A stretch of DNA of 52,683 nucleotides, taken from assembly GCA_017473345.1 (NCBI GenBank), contig JAFULL010000056.1, positions 1 through 52,683 of the forward strand, written 5' to 3'. The position numbers were made by a program, and so were the translations under genes. The notes beneath the pieces were generated by a model, which was not told the origin of the DNA, did no database searches, and was given only the letters and a program-made list of their open reading frames with translations. Shown piece by piece: positions 17,019 to 24,520 of the stretch. Position 1 is the first letter of the stretch; every line of letters starts with the position of its first letter. Origin of the DNA: Clostridia bacterium. GTDB taxonomy: Bacteria; Bacillota; Clostridia; Christensenellales; Aristaeellaceae.

Positions 17019-17047
17019 AGTATACCATGGTTCGACCCAAAATGCAA
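17019..17047 (-). promoter_or_regulatory. rpsT promoter
   Basis: On the minus strand TTGCAT (17042-17047), a 17-base spacer and TATACT (17019-17024). The expected start is near 17012, about 30 bases before the rpsT start codon. Confidence 0.8.
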
Positions 17048-17100
17048 TACCCAAGACGCAATTTTCCTGCAAAAAGTCAGGTGTTTTTCCTTGACTGCAA

Positions 17101-17409
17101 TCAAAACACAAGTCCCGTAAGGAAAGCCACCACGCAGGAAACAGCCGCGACCGTCAGCAGGCTCTTTTCCATCCAGCCCAGAACCAGCGCTGCAATGGTG
17201 CCGGCCAACGCTGTGGGAAAGCTGCCCGTTGCCGAAAAAACAGCCGGAAAGGTCATCGCGCCCAATACTGCATAAGGTACATAATACAGGAAGGACTGCA
17301 GAAACACGCTGCGCACCTTTCCGCGGATCGCCGCCAGCGGGATCATGCGGATGAGGTAGGTCACGCCGGCCATCACCAGCAGGTAGATCAGAAACTTGCT
17401 CCACGCCAT
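17101..17409 (-). CDS. azlD: Branched-chain amino acid transport protein AzlD
   Basis: The 102-residue, highly hydrophobic protein has about three to four membrane segments and the pattern TYLIRMIPLAAIRGKV, followed by FLYYVPYAVLGAMTFP, typical of AzlD. AzlD pairs with AzlC to export branched-chain amino acids or related compounds. Its start overlaps the azlC stop by one base, as usual for this pair. No strong terminator is obvious after it, only an imperfect hairpin around 17070-17105. Confidence 0.93.
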   Translation of the reverse strand: MAWSKFLIYLLVMAGVTYLIRMIPLAAIRGKVRSVFLQSFLYYVPYAVLGAMTFPAVFSATGSFPTALAGTIAALVLGWMEKSLLTVAAVSCVVAFLTGLVF

Positions 17410-18128
17410 TATGCCAGCACCTCCTCTTCTTCATCCTTGACGGGCTGAGGCATCAGCCATGCACCCAATGCCGATGCAGCCACCGCGCACACGATGATGC
17501 GGAAGCCGTCGGAGATAAAGCTGAAGAGCGGCACAAGTGCGAACAGACAACTCATGGCCACGGCAATGAGGATGACCGCGCGCACCTCTTTGGAGCGGCG
17601 GAACGGAGGCAGGATGATAGCGATGAACATGCCGTAGATCGCCAGCCCCAGCGCCTCGGTCACAGCCGCAGGCAGAACGCCGCCTGCCAGCGCTCCCAGC
17701 AGCGTGCCGCCTACCCAGCCCAGGAACGGGCCGTTGGTCAGGCCGTACAGATAAGCCTTGCCCACTCTGCCGGGCTGCTGAGACGCAACCACGAAAACCT
17801 CGTCCGTGTTGCAAAACGACACAAGCAGCCTGTGCGGCAGCGTCATGGTTTTGTCCAGCTTCTGGCTCAGACTCAGGCTCATCAGCGCATAGCGCAGGTT
17901 GATGGTCAGCTGCGTCAGCGCCATTTCAATCAGCGGCGCGCCGGCGGCCATCAGCTGCAGGCCTGCCAGCTGCCCGGCGCTGGTCACGTTGAAAAACGAG
18001 ATCATCACCGCCTGCAGCGCGCTTAGCCCCAGCGACGTCGCCTGAATGCCGAATGCAAACGACACCGACAGATAGCCCAGTGCAATCGGGATGCCGTGCT
18101 TTAAACCCCTTTTGTAATCTGCAAACAT
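17409..18128 (-). CDS. azlC: Branched-chain amino acid exporter AzlC
   Basis: The product is about 239 residues with multiple membrane segments. It begins MFADYKRGLKHGIPIALGY and contains FGIQATSLGLSALQAV and GWVGGTLLGAL, matching AzlC permeases. The start at 18128 is chosen because AAGGAAG precedes it; an in-frame ATG at 18164 falls inside a GC-rich hairpin and has no ribosome binding site. It overlaps azlD and forms the standard two-gene exporter. Regulation may involve the hairpin in the leader (18161-18196). Confidence 0.92.
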   Translation of the reverse strand: MFADYKRGLKHGIPIALGYLSVSFAFGIQATSLGLSALQAVMISFFNVTSAGQLAGLQLMAAGAPLIEMALTQLTINLRYALMSLSLSQKLDKTMTLPHRLLVSFCNTDEVFVVASQQPGRVGKAYLYGLTNGPFLGWVGGTLLGALAGGVLPAAVTEALGLAIYGMFIAIILPPFRRSKEVRAVILIAVAMSCLFALVPLFSFISDGFRIIVCAVAASALGAWLMPQPVKDEEEEVLA

Positions 18129-18160
18129 AGTTCTTATCGCTTCCTTAAAGGCAAATACAT

Positions 18161-18196
18161 GCAACAGGCCCGCGCACAGCGGCGCGGGCCTGTTGC
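18161..18196 (-). terminator. GC-rich hairpin before azlC
   Basis: A perfect 15-base stem GCAACAGGCCCGCGC/GCGCGGGCCTGTTGC with a 6-base loop lies between the TPM-protein gene and azlC. On the minus strand it is not followed by a clear U-tract. It may be the terminator of the upstream four-gene operon or an attenuator-like element in the azlCD leader. Its position only about 30 bases before the azlC start is unusual. Confidence 0.55.
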
Positions 18197-18254
18197 GTGA
18201 TGCCTATGATATCACCATTCCGGTGTTTTTTCTACTGAAAAACAACAGAAAACC

Positions 18255-19076
18255 TTAATCTTTGTCAAACAGGATACCCAGGCCCAGCAGGCCCAGAATC
18301 CATCCCAGCGGTGAGCAGCCGCAGCCGGAGCGACGACGCTGTCTGCGGTGCGGCGCGTGCTTCAGCGGGCGGGACTGCCGGATAACGATCCAGACCAGGA
18401 CCAGCAGCACAATCCAGCCGCCGGCAGTCAGGCCGTTATCCTGCTGCTCGTGCTGCTCATAACGCTGCTGATAATGCACGCCGGTGTCCTCAATGGCGTC
18501 CATCATGTCCAGCCACAGCTGCGAACCGTAGTTCTGCACATTGGCCGAAACCGATTCCTGCGCACCAAACAGACCGCTCATGCGGATGGTTTCGCCCGTC
18601 TGCTTTTCAACCAGTTCGTTGAAGGCCACGGCATAGTCGCTCATCGCAGCGTCATACTGCTGGGCGCGGATCAGGCCTGAAAAACCGGAAGACGTGTACA
18701 TCAGGTTTTCAGCATTGGCTTTGCCAAGTGCTTCAGCCGCATCCTGTCCCATCGCGGTGGCAAAGCTGTCTTCACCGGCAGCCACCAGCAACAGCACAGC
18801 TTCCTTACCCAGATCCCAGTTTTCAAACAGCTGCGCCGCATAACTCTGTGCATCCAGACCGTCCAGAAAATGGACGAACGCTACATGCAGTTCGACGTCC
18901 GTTTCTTCCGAAAGCAGCTTTGCATACTCCGTCAGATCCGCAGTGATCTGCTTGCCCAGCACATTGGCGTCATCGGTCACAGCGCCGCGCTGCACAGGCA
19001 TGCGCACACCGGCGAGGGCCGTGAAGGGAATGATCAGCGCCAGCAGAAGGCACAGAAAAGAAATCTTTTTCTTCAT
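18255..19076 (-). CDS. TPM-domain membrane protein
   Basis: The 273-residue product has a signal peptide (MKKKISFLCLLLALIIPFTALA), then a TPM domain at roughly 30-150 (VTDDANVLG, DVELHVAFVHF, AVLLLVAAGEDSFATAMG). A membrane helix follows at about 215-232 (GGWIVLLVLVWIVI), then a basic Arg-rich stretch and a final hydrophobic tail. TPM (YgcG/Psb32-like) proteins face outside the cytoplasm and are of uncertain function; some have been linked to membrane repair. It is the last gene of a four-gene run and follows the LemA-like gene after 13 bases, a frequent pairing. Confidence 0.8.
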   Translation of the reverse strand: MKKKISFLCLLLALIIPFTALAGVRMPVQRGAVTDDANVLGKQITADLTEYAKLLSEETDVELHVAFVHFLDGLDAQSYAAQLFENWDLGKEAVLLLVAAGEDSFATAMGQDAAEALGKANAENLMYTSSGFSGLIRAQQYDAAMSDYAVAFNELVEKQTGETIRMSGLFGAQESVSANVQNYGSQLWLDMMDAIEDTGVHYQQRYEQHEQQDNGLTAGGWIVLLVLVWIVIRQSRPLKHAPHRRQRRRSGCGCSPLGWILGLLGLGILFDKD

Positions 19077-19089
19077 CTTTTATGCCTCC

Positions 19090-19635
19090 TTACTCAAACA
19101 GCGGGCATTCCGTCACGCCCAGCAGCTGTGCCAGATCGCCCACCAGCGGCGACGCCAGCTGTGCATTGAAATCAGCAGCAGCCTGATTGTACGCGCTGAC
19201 CGTGGTGCTGGCCGACAAACTGTTCAAATCCGCCGTCAGCATGTCCAGATATTTCTGGTCGCGCTCGCTCTGCTGAAAGGACGGGGCCTGCTGCAGCTTG
19301 GCGCTCACAGCCAGCACAGCCTCTTCCAGCGCTTTGTCAGCCGCAGCGCGCTCACCGATAGCAGCGGTGCTGCTTTGCAGTACAGCCGCAGCGTTTTGCA
19401 TGTTCAGGACGTCTTCATCGCCTGCGTCCAGATGGCGCAGCGCCACTACGCGCAGGTTCATACCATCCGCGCCGCGATAGCTGAGCACGTCCATCAGGCC
19501 GTTTTCGCTTTCCAGCAGGCTGGTTACCTGCGCGCGGTCTTCACGGTAGCCGCTGTATGTGCCGTACAGCAGGCCAAAGGCCACCAGCACAAGCGCGATC
19601 AGCACGCTTACGCCAAAGGGCAGCTTGGTTTTCAT
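19090..19635 (-). CDS. LemA-like membrane-anchored protein
   Basis: The 181-residue product has one N-terminal membrane helix (about 8-26, LIALVLVAFGLLYG) and a helical extracytoplasmic domain. The phrase ALVLVAFGLLYGTYSGYR, later DQKYLDMLTADLNSL and YNQAAADFN resemble LemA proteins, though the match is divergent. LemA function is unknown; it is often encoded beside TPM-domain proteins, as here. The gene lies 21 bases after telA-like and 13 bases before the TPM gene. Confidence 0.6.
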   Translation of the reverse strand: MKTKLPFGVSVLIALVLVAFGLLYGTYSGYREDRAQVTSLLESENGLMDVLSYRGADGMNLRVVALRHLDAGDEDVLNMQNAAAVLQSSTAAIGERAAADKALEEAVLAVSAKLQQAPSFQQSERDQKYLDMLTADLNSLSASTTVSAYNQAAADFNAQLASPLVGDLAQLLGVTECPLFE

Positions 19636-19656
19636 GTCGTCTTTTTCCTTCCGGTA

Positions 19657-20877
19657 TTAGTGTTTCAGCTCCAGCAGCTTCTGCTTGAGTTCGGCCTCCA
19701 TGGTCAGCATCTGCTTTTCAGCTTCCATGCGCTGATTGCGGCCCTCGTCCTGAATCTTCATTACTTCGTTGATGGTGTCGATCAGGCTCTGGTTGGTATT
19801 GACCAGCGTCTGCAGGTCGATGATGCCGCGCTCAGCCTCGCGGGCGGTCTCGATGGTGCCCATTTTGAGACGCTCGGCATTCTTCTTGAGCAGCTCGTTG
19901 GTCATGTCGGTCACAGCAGTCTGGGCCTTGAGGGCTTCCTGGCTGCGGTGCATGCCAAGGGCGATCACGATCTGGCTCTTCCACAGCGGCAGGGTGTTGG
20001 AAAGCGTGCTCTGGATGCGTTCCACCAGCAGACTGTCGTTGTTCTGCAAAAGGCGGATCTGCGGAGCCATCTGCAGCGCCACCTGACGGGTGAGCTTCAG
20101 GTCGTGCAGCTTCTTTTCGAAGCGGTCGCAGTTGGCGGCCAGATCGTTGGCGCGCTGAGCATCCATCGCGTCGCCGCTGGCGAGGGCCTTGTCCTTGAGC
20201 TCCTGCAGGGTGGTGGAGCGCACCTGCGCCAGCTTCTTTTCACCGGCGATGATGTACATGGTCAGCTCGCGGAAATACTCATTGTTGATATCGTAGAGGT
20301 GATTGAACATGCTCACGTCCTTGAGCAGCTGCACCTGGTGCTTTTCAAGAGCAGTGGCAATCTCGTCAACATTGGCTTCCACGTCGTCATAGCGATCCTG
20401 CATGTCGGCAACGGCCTTCTTGGCGTTCCAGAACAGTCCGCCAATGCCCTTGGGCTTTTCGGCAGCCGCGCCGAAGCCGCGGATTTCGCCCACCAGCTTC
20501 ACAAGCATATCGCCCACTTCGCCGGTGTCCTTGGTGCGCACGGTCGCCAACGCACTGTCGCTGAAATCGGCGATCTTCTTCTGGGCCTCAGCGCCGTAGA
20601 GCAGCACATGGTCGGTGTTGTTGACGTCGATCTGGCCGATAAAGGCCTCGATGGCCTGCTGTTCGGCCTCGCTGAGAGACGCGCTGAGCTGTTCAACGGC
20701 GTTGCTGGCAGCCTCGGCAACAGCAGCGGCGCTGGGCTCGGCGATCTGCTCAACGGCCTGTGCCGTTTCCTCCAGCACAGCCTGATCCTGCGCCATGGAA
20801 ACGGAGGGCTCGAGGGTAAGGGTGGGAACGGCGACAGCCTCGGCTGCGGCCTGATTCTGCTGGTTGTTTTCAGTCAT
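19657..20877 (-). CDS. TelA/YaaN family toxic-anion-resistance protein
   Basis: The 406-residue protein is almost wholly helical. It contains the TelA core: LLKDVSMFNHLYDINNEYF, LTMYIIAGEKKL, then NTLPLWKSQIVIALGM and GIIDLQTLVNTNQSLIDTI. The first 90 residues are acidic, Ala/Glu-rich and low in complexity. The family was named for tellurite resistance and is implicated in resistance to envelope-active agents; its biochemical role is unknown. It follows the XpaC-family gene after 15 bases, the same order as xpaC-yaaN of Bacillus. Probably a cytoplasmic, membrane-associated coiled-coil protein. Confidence 0.9.
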   Translation of the reverse strand: MTENNQQNQAAAEAVAVPTLTLEPSVSMAQDQAVLEETAQAVEQIAEPSAAAVAEAASNAVEQLSASLSEAEQQAIEAFIGQIDVNNTDHVLLYGAEAQKKIADFSDSALATVRTKDTGEVGDMLVKLVGEIRGFGAAAEKPKGIGGLFWNAKKAVADMQDRYDDVEANVDEIATALEKHQVQLLKDVSMFNHLYDINNEYFRELTMYIIAGEKKLAQVRSTTLQELKDKALASGDAMDAQRANDLAANCDRFEKKLHDLKLTRQVALQMAPQIRLLQNNDSLLVERIQSTLSNTLPLWKSQIVIALGMHRSQEALKAQTAVTDMTNELLKKNAERLKMGTIETAREAERGIIDLQTLVNTNQSLIDTINEVMKIQDEGRNQRMEAEKQMLTMEAELKQKLLELKH

Positions 20878-20892
20878 GATTGCGTCCTCCTG

Positions 20893-21693
20893 TTACTGTT
20901 TCTTGGTGGCCTGCGCATTGCTGTGGGAATACGTGGTGTTTTGAGAAACCCGCGTGCGTTCGCGGGCGATACGCGTCGCCTCGGCGTCGATGCGGGCAGC
21001 CTCGCGAGCCTGCGCAGCGGCGCGTTCCAGTTCGCTCTCGGTCAGTCCGTCGCGGCGAAGCATCTGCTCCAGCACGTCGATATCGGTGGTCAGGTCGAGC
21101 ACGTCGTCCTGATAGAGCTTATCCATCATCTTTTCGCAGCCCTGCAGCACTACCTCCAGCGCATCGCTGATGCGGTTTTTGGCGTTGCGGGCGTCGGCGC
21201 CGCTGACGCCGCGCTCATCAAGCATCCGGTAGCCCTTCACCATTTTCAGGGTGGTGGGCAGGTAATATTCCATGAACTTGCGGATCTGCGTCGCCTTATG
21301 GGGCTTATCGTACACCGCGCGGAAGATCTCGGCGCACTTGTTTTCCAGCCGGTCCAGCTGGTCAGACAGGTGTGAATCCGGAATGAGGTCGTTCTCCGTG
21401 CGGATCTCCCGAATCATCTCGCGGCCCTTCTGCAGCAGCGCATCCACCTCGGGGTTGCCCGTATCGCTCTGCACCTTCTGCAGGCTTTCGGGCGTTTTTT
21501 CCGGCGTGCTCAGGTCCAGGCCCTGCGCCATGATGCGCACGATCGCGCCCAAAAATCCGCACAGCGCAAATGCCAGCACAAACCCGCCGATGCTGTGGGG
21601 CTTGAAAATGGCGGAATACAGCGCAAACGTCGCGCCAAACGTCACAATGCCCGATCCGATCCCCTTGGTTTGATAGCTCTTCTTTTTAGCCAT
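20893..21693 (-). CDS. XpaC family membrane protein
   Basis: The 266-residue product has two closely spaced membrane helices near the N-terminus (about 10-25 and 32-50, GGFVLAFALCGFLGAIV) and a long helical cytoplasmic part (RFMEYYLPTTLKMVKGYRML-like region; the motif YLPTTLKMV is typical). This is the architecture of XpaC proteins, named for hydrolysis of 5-bromo-4-chloroindolyl phosphate. The start at 21693 follows AAAGGAGA; an upstream in-frame ATG at 21729 has no such site. It is the first gene of the XpaC-TelA-LemA-like-TPM run, with a promoter at 21768-21796. Confidence 0.85.
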   Translation of the reverse strand: MAKKKSYQTKGIGSGIVTFGATFALYSAIFKPHSIGGFVLAFALCGFLGAIVRIMAQGLDLSTPEKTPESLQKVQSDTGNPEVDALLQKGREMIREIRTENDLIPDSHLSDQLDRLENKCAEIFRAVYDKPHKATQIRKFMEYYLPTTLKMVKGYRMLDERGVSGADARNAKNRISDALEVVLQGCEKMMDKLYQDDVLDLTTDIDVLEQMLRRDGLTESELERAAAQAREAARIDAEATRIARERTRVSQNTTYSHSNAQATKKQ

Positions 21694-21767
21694 GTCCGTC
21701 TCCTTTGACCCATCGCCGTTTTTCGGCATGGAAGTGATGTTTTTTCACCATTCCTTCCATGGTCTGC

Positions 21768-21796
21768 ATTATAGCATAATTTTGCACCCATGAAAA
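21768..21796 (-). promoter_or_regulatory. Promoter of the XpaC-TelA operon
   Basis: On the minus strand TTTTCA (21791-21796), a 17-base spacer and a perfect TATAAT (21768-21773). The leader is about 65 bases and contains a small GCCG/CGGC hairpin. Confidence 0.65.
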
Positions 21797-21861
21797 GAAA
21801 ATCAGACTGAAAGCCGATTTGGAGCGTCTGAAAAATACATTAGAATTTGGTGATGATGATT

Positions 21862-21903
21862 GCGAGAGGGGATCTTCTTTTGCAAAAGAAGATCCCCTCT
21901 CGC
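21862..21903. repeat. Perfect 42-base palindrome
   Basis: The intergenic region 21694-22007 (314 bases) holds two back-to-back promoters and this element. Its arms are 21 bases each, beginning GCGAGAGGGGATCTTC and ending with the exact complement, with TTTTGCAAAA at the centre and no spacer. It could be a bidirectional terminator, although both flanking operons point away from it, or a copy of a dispersed palindromic repeat. Only one copy is present in the window. Confidence 0.85.
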
Positions 21904-21925
21904 GCTCTCCCCTAAGAAAACAGGG

Positions 21926-21954
21926 TTGACAGCCCAAGTTAGATTTGGTATCAT
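21926..21954 (+). promoter_or_regulatory. Promoter of the sdpR/sdpI-like operon
   Basis: TTGACA (21926-21931), a 17-base spacer and TATCAT (21949-21954). The predicted start is near 21961, immediately before the 20-base palindrome that probably binds the ArsR-family repressor. Confidence 0.85.
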
Positions 21955-21962
21955 ATTTTTGC

Positions 21963-21982
21963 AATTAGATAATTATCTAATT
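21963..21982. promoter_or_regulatory. Palindromic operator of the ArsR-family repressor
   Basis: A perfect 20-base palindrome, AATTAGATAATTATCTAATT, lies at the predicted transcription start. AT-rich inverted repeats of this kind are typical ArsR/SdpR operators. Binding by the protein encoded at 22008 would block transcription of both genes. Confidence 0.75.
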
Positions 21983-22007
21983 AATTAAACATTGAAGGAG
22001 GATCCTT

Positions 22008-22274
22008 ATGGGAGACACATGGAGCGCGCTGGCGGATCCGACCAGACGAAAGATTCTTTCATTATTGAAAGTGCGTGATATGAACGCCGGCGAGATCGCC
22101 GAGCAGTTCAACATGACCAAGCCTTCCATCAGCCACCATTTGAACCTGCTTAAGCAGGCAGGGCTGGTAACGGCTGAAAAGCACGGTCAGAATGTCGTCT
22201 ATTCCCTGAACCTGTCTGTTGTTGAAGAAATGCTGCAGCTCATCAGTGAGCTTGCCGGCCGCAAGGAGGAGTAA
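22008..22274 (+). CDS. ArsR-family repressor (SdpR-like)
   Basis: The 88-residue winged-helix protein starts MGDTWSALADPTRRKILSLL and has the recognition-helix region MTKPSISHHLNLLKQAGLV and the wing EKHGQNVVYSLN. No metal-binding Cys cluster is present, which separates it from the metal sensors and matches SdpR-type autorepressors. AAGGAGGATC precedes the ATG. It is followed after 2 bases by an SdpI-like membrane protein, the same order as sdpR-sdpI in Bacillus. The promoter overlaps a palindromic operator, so autorepression is likely. Confidence 0.9.
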   Translation: MGDTWSALADPTRRKILSLLKVRDMNAGEIAEQFNMTKPSISHHLNLLKQAGLVTAEKHGQNVVYSLNLSVVEEMLQLISELAGRKEE

Positions 22275-22276
22275 AA

Positions 22277-22936
22277 ATGCGTAAATTTGCCCTGATCTGT
22301 TCCATTCTCAGCGCTATTCTGGCGGTTGTTGTCGTTGCCACCATCCTTCCTGACACAGTTCCCACCCATTTCAACTTCCGCGGCGAGGCCGATAGCTGGG
22401 GCAGCAAGTGGAGCTACGTCTGGATGGGCCTGATTCCTGTTGCGATCAGCGTCATTTATGAGGTATACCGCCGCAAAACCCCCGACGCCAAAAACCATAA
22501 AATGGAAGATAAGCTGATCCCCCTGATGTCGCTGTTTTTCATTCCGGTCCTGTGGCTCACGATGCCGCTGCGCGGCGAGCAGACCGCCATGGATGTGCGT
22601 TACTTCTGCGGTGTTACGCTTCTCCTGGGCGTGCTGATGATCGTCATTTCCAATTATATGGGCAAGATCCGCCAGAACCGTTACATGGGCATCAAAGTGC
22701 CGTGGGTGTACAAAAGCGAAGCCATTTGGAATAAAACGCATCGTCTGGGCGGTTTCTTCGGCATGCTGGGCGGCGCTGTGATGATCATTACCAGCATCAT
22801 TGCCTTGTTCAATGCCCATACCGCCTTCGCCTGGTGCTTTGGCGGACTGATCGCCGGCATCGTGCTGACGGTGCTGGTGCCCACCGTGTACAGTGCATGG
22901 CTGTACCACAAGCTGAAAAAGGAAAACAAGCTGTAA
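22277..22936 (+). CDS. SdpI-family immunity/signalling membrane protein
   Basis: The 219-residue protein has about six membrane segments. Its N-terminal part (PDTVPTHFNFRGEADSWGSK) is the DUF1648 motif and its C-terminal part (NRYMGIKVPWVYKSEAIWNKTH) is the SdpI signature. In Bacillus subtilis SdpI protects against the SdpC toxin and, when bound to toxin, sequesters SdpR at the membrane. No toxin gene is present here, so this may act as an orphan immunity or sensor protein. GGAGG lies just before the ATG, overlapping the end of the repressor gene. Confidence 0.9.
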   Translation: MRKFALICSILSAILAVVVVATILPDTVPTHFNFRGEADSWGSKWSYVWMGLIPVAISVIYEVYRRKTPDAKNHKMEDKLIPLMSLFFIPVLWLTMPLRGEQTAMDVRYFCGVTLLLGVLMIVISNYMGKIRQNRYMGIKVPWVYKSEAIWNKTHRLGGFFGMLGGAVMIITSIIALFNAHTAFAWCFGGLIAGIVLTVLVPTVYSAWLYHKLKKENKL

Positions 22937-22944
22937 TGAGCACA

Positions 22945-22976
22945 GCCCCGGCCTGAACGGCCGGGGCGTTTTTTTA
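22945..22976 (+). terminator. Terminator after the sdpI-like gene
   Basis: A 9-base GC-rich stem GCCCCGGCC/GGCCGGGGC with loop TGAAC, followed by GTTTTTTTATTT. Its T-tract overlaps the stop codon of the convergent gene on the minus strand. Confidence 0.92.
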
Positions 22977-24320
22977 TTTCTTTTTCAGCTGTTCCAGCAC
23001 CTTGCGGTATGGCATGATCATGCCTTCGTTCATCTGATTGCCGATCCTGCCGCGAATTTTGGGCGAGGAGATCAGCGCTCCCACCAGGTACATTTTGAGG
23101 ATCATGCCCTTGTTCTTCTGTGGGAAGTCATACTGGCCGTGCGCCTTGTAGAAACGGTGATCGGCCTTCATCATGCCGCGCATCTGATAGATGAGGTCGC
23201 GGAAAATCTTCATGCCGCCGATGCCGTAGAAGTTCTGGGGCTGGCTGAGCTTTGTTTCCAGCGCATAGGCCAGTTGTGCCGCCATGCGGTCGATTTCACC
23301 GTCAGGGTCGGTTTCATCCGTCGCCACGCCTGCCAGTGGATTGCCGCCCACCTGTGCACGGGCTTCCACAATGGTCTGCAGGTTGCTTTCCACACTGTAT
23401 TCTCCGCTGATGAGATAGCCAAACGGCATGCCCATGGTGACGGTGCGATGGCCGTTGCAGAACTGGCGGTCGTCGTAGAGCTTGAACCTTGCACCCATCG
23501 AATGGTCGCGGATGGTGAATGCATACACAATGGCCTGCGCCGTCTGAATTTCATCGCGCAGGAAGCTGTCAAAGCCATCCTTGTACACACACTTGCCGTC
23601 TGCCGCACAATTAAAGCAGCCCAGGCAGCCGCCCTTAAAAGGAATATCCTGCAGGTTGATCACGCGCGTTTTCAGCTTAAGCACCGCGCGGAAACGGTCG
23701 ATCATGGCCGCAAGCTGTGCATCATCTTCGCGCAGATCGGCAACGATCACCACGTCGCCCGGCTTGTCGGTGGCTGTGTCTGTCACAGGCGTCACCCCGG
23801 CACGGCAGCCCTGCGGACTGACAGCCAGCACAGGTTCAGCAAAACCTTTTTCCATCTGCCAGCAGATGTGATCAAAGAACATTTCGGCCTCTTTGCGGCC
23901 CTTTTCCGTGGTCAGGTCGTCCATATCGGCGCTCAGGCCGCGCAGCACCCTCATGCCCATATCCTGACAATTATCGCGGATGTAATTATGTGCAGTGACG
24001 TCATAAAAATGTTTGGAGGTGCTGATCTGCGTCATGTATTTGCCGTGTACATCCGCCTTATGCTCTTTCATCAGTTCGATGAAACGGTGCAGCTGGGCAG
24101 GAGCGATAAAGGTATACACAGGATAGGCAAACAGCAGCAGATCTGCCTGGTCGATGGCCTGAAGCGTAGGCGTAAAATCTTTTTCCAGTGCTTTGATGCG
24201 CTGGCCGGCATGCAGCACCTCAAACTGATGCTCAGGATGCAGCGCCTGCAGGTACAGCGCTGTGTGCAAAGTGATGCTGTATGCACCTTTGGGACTGCCG
24301 TTGACAACAAGAATTTTCAT
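22974..24320 (-). CDS. Tandem flavodoxin-fold NAD(P)H:FMN reductase-like protein
   Basis: The 448-residue product appears to contain two flavodoxin-like domains. The first (1 to about 165) begins MKILVVNGSPKGAYSITL, an FMN-phosphate loop. The second (about 195-365) contains GGCLGCFNCAADGKCVYKDG, a cysteine-rich segment seen in NADPH-dependent FMN reductases, and lacks a clean N-terminal phosphate loop. A helical C-terminal tail of about 90 residues follows (DFPQKNKGMILKMYLVG). The start at 24320 is preferred because GAAGGAGC lies before it; an upstream ATG at 24356 has none. Likely a cytoplasmic flavin-dependent oxidoreductase; the substrate is unknown. Confidence 0.78.
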   Translation of the reverse strand: MKILVVNGSPKGAYSITLHTALYLQALHPEHQFEVLHAGQRIKALEKDFTPTLQAIDQADLLLFAYPVYTFIAPAQLHRFIELMKEHKADVHGKYMTQISTSKHFYDVTAHNYIRDNCQDMGMRVLRGLSADMDDLTTEKGRKEAEMFFDHICWQMEKGFAEPVLAVSPQGCRAGVTPVTDTATDKPGDVVIVADLREDDAQLAAMIDRFRAVLKLKTRVINLQDIPFKGGCLGCFNCAADGKCVYKDGFDSFLRDEIQTAQAIVYAFTIRDHSMGARFKLYDDRQFCNGHRTVTMGMPFGYLISGEYSVESNLQTIVEARAQVGGNPLAGVATDETDPDGEIDRMAAQLAYALETKLSQPQNFYGIGGMKIFRDLIYQMRGMMKADHRFYKAHGQYDFPQKNKGMILKMYLVGALISSPKIRGRIGNQMNEGMIMPYRKVLEQLKKK

Positions 24321-24520
24321 ATTCCATACGCTCCTTCGAGGGATCTGATCATGCATTCATTATAGCGTATTCATCTTTTTTTCTCAACCATGAAAAAGAT
24401 TGCATAAAATCTTTTCGGTTTTATCATGGGATGTTCACATTTCATTCATTATGCCTTCAGGATATTGGTATATTCTGTTTAATGGAATATTGATGGCATC
24501 TCATTGGAGGTAGATCAATC

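Noticed and set aside
18129..18164. Upstream ATG start for azlC at 18164
   Set aside because: It lies in a GC-rich hairpin and has no ribosome binding site, whereas the ATG at 18128 has AAGGAAG upstream.
18943..21375. An 810-codon open frame on the plus strand
   Set aside because: It lies antisense to the TPM, LemA-like, TelA and XpaC genes, all supported by recognisable motifs and ribosome binding sites. Its translation is His/Gln/Ala-rich, as expected from an antisense reading of GC-rich coding DNA.
22974..24320. Nitroreductase or classical flavodoxin
   Set aside because: The size and the second Cys-rich flavodoxin-like domain do not fit either family; the call was kept broad.
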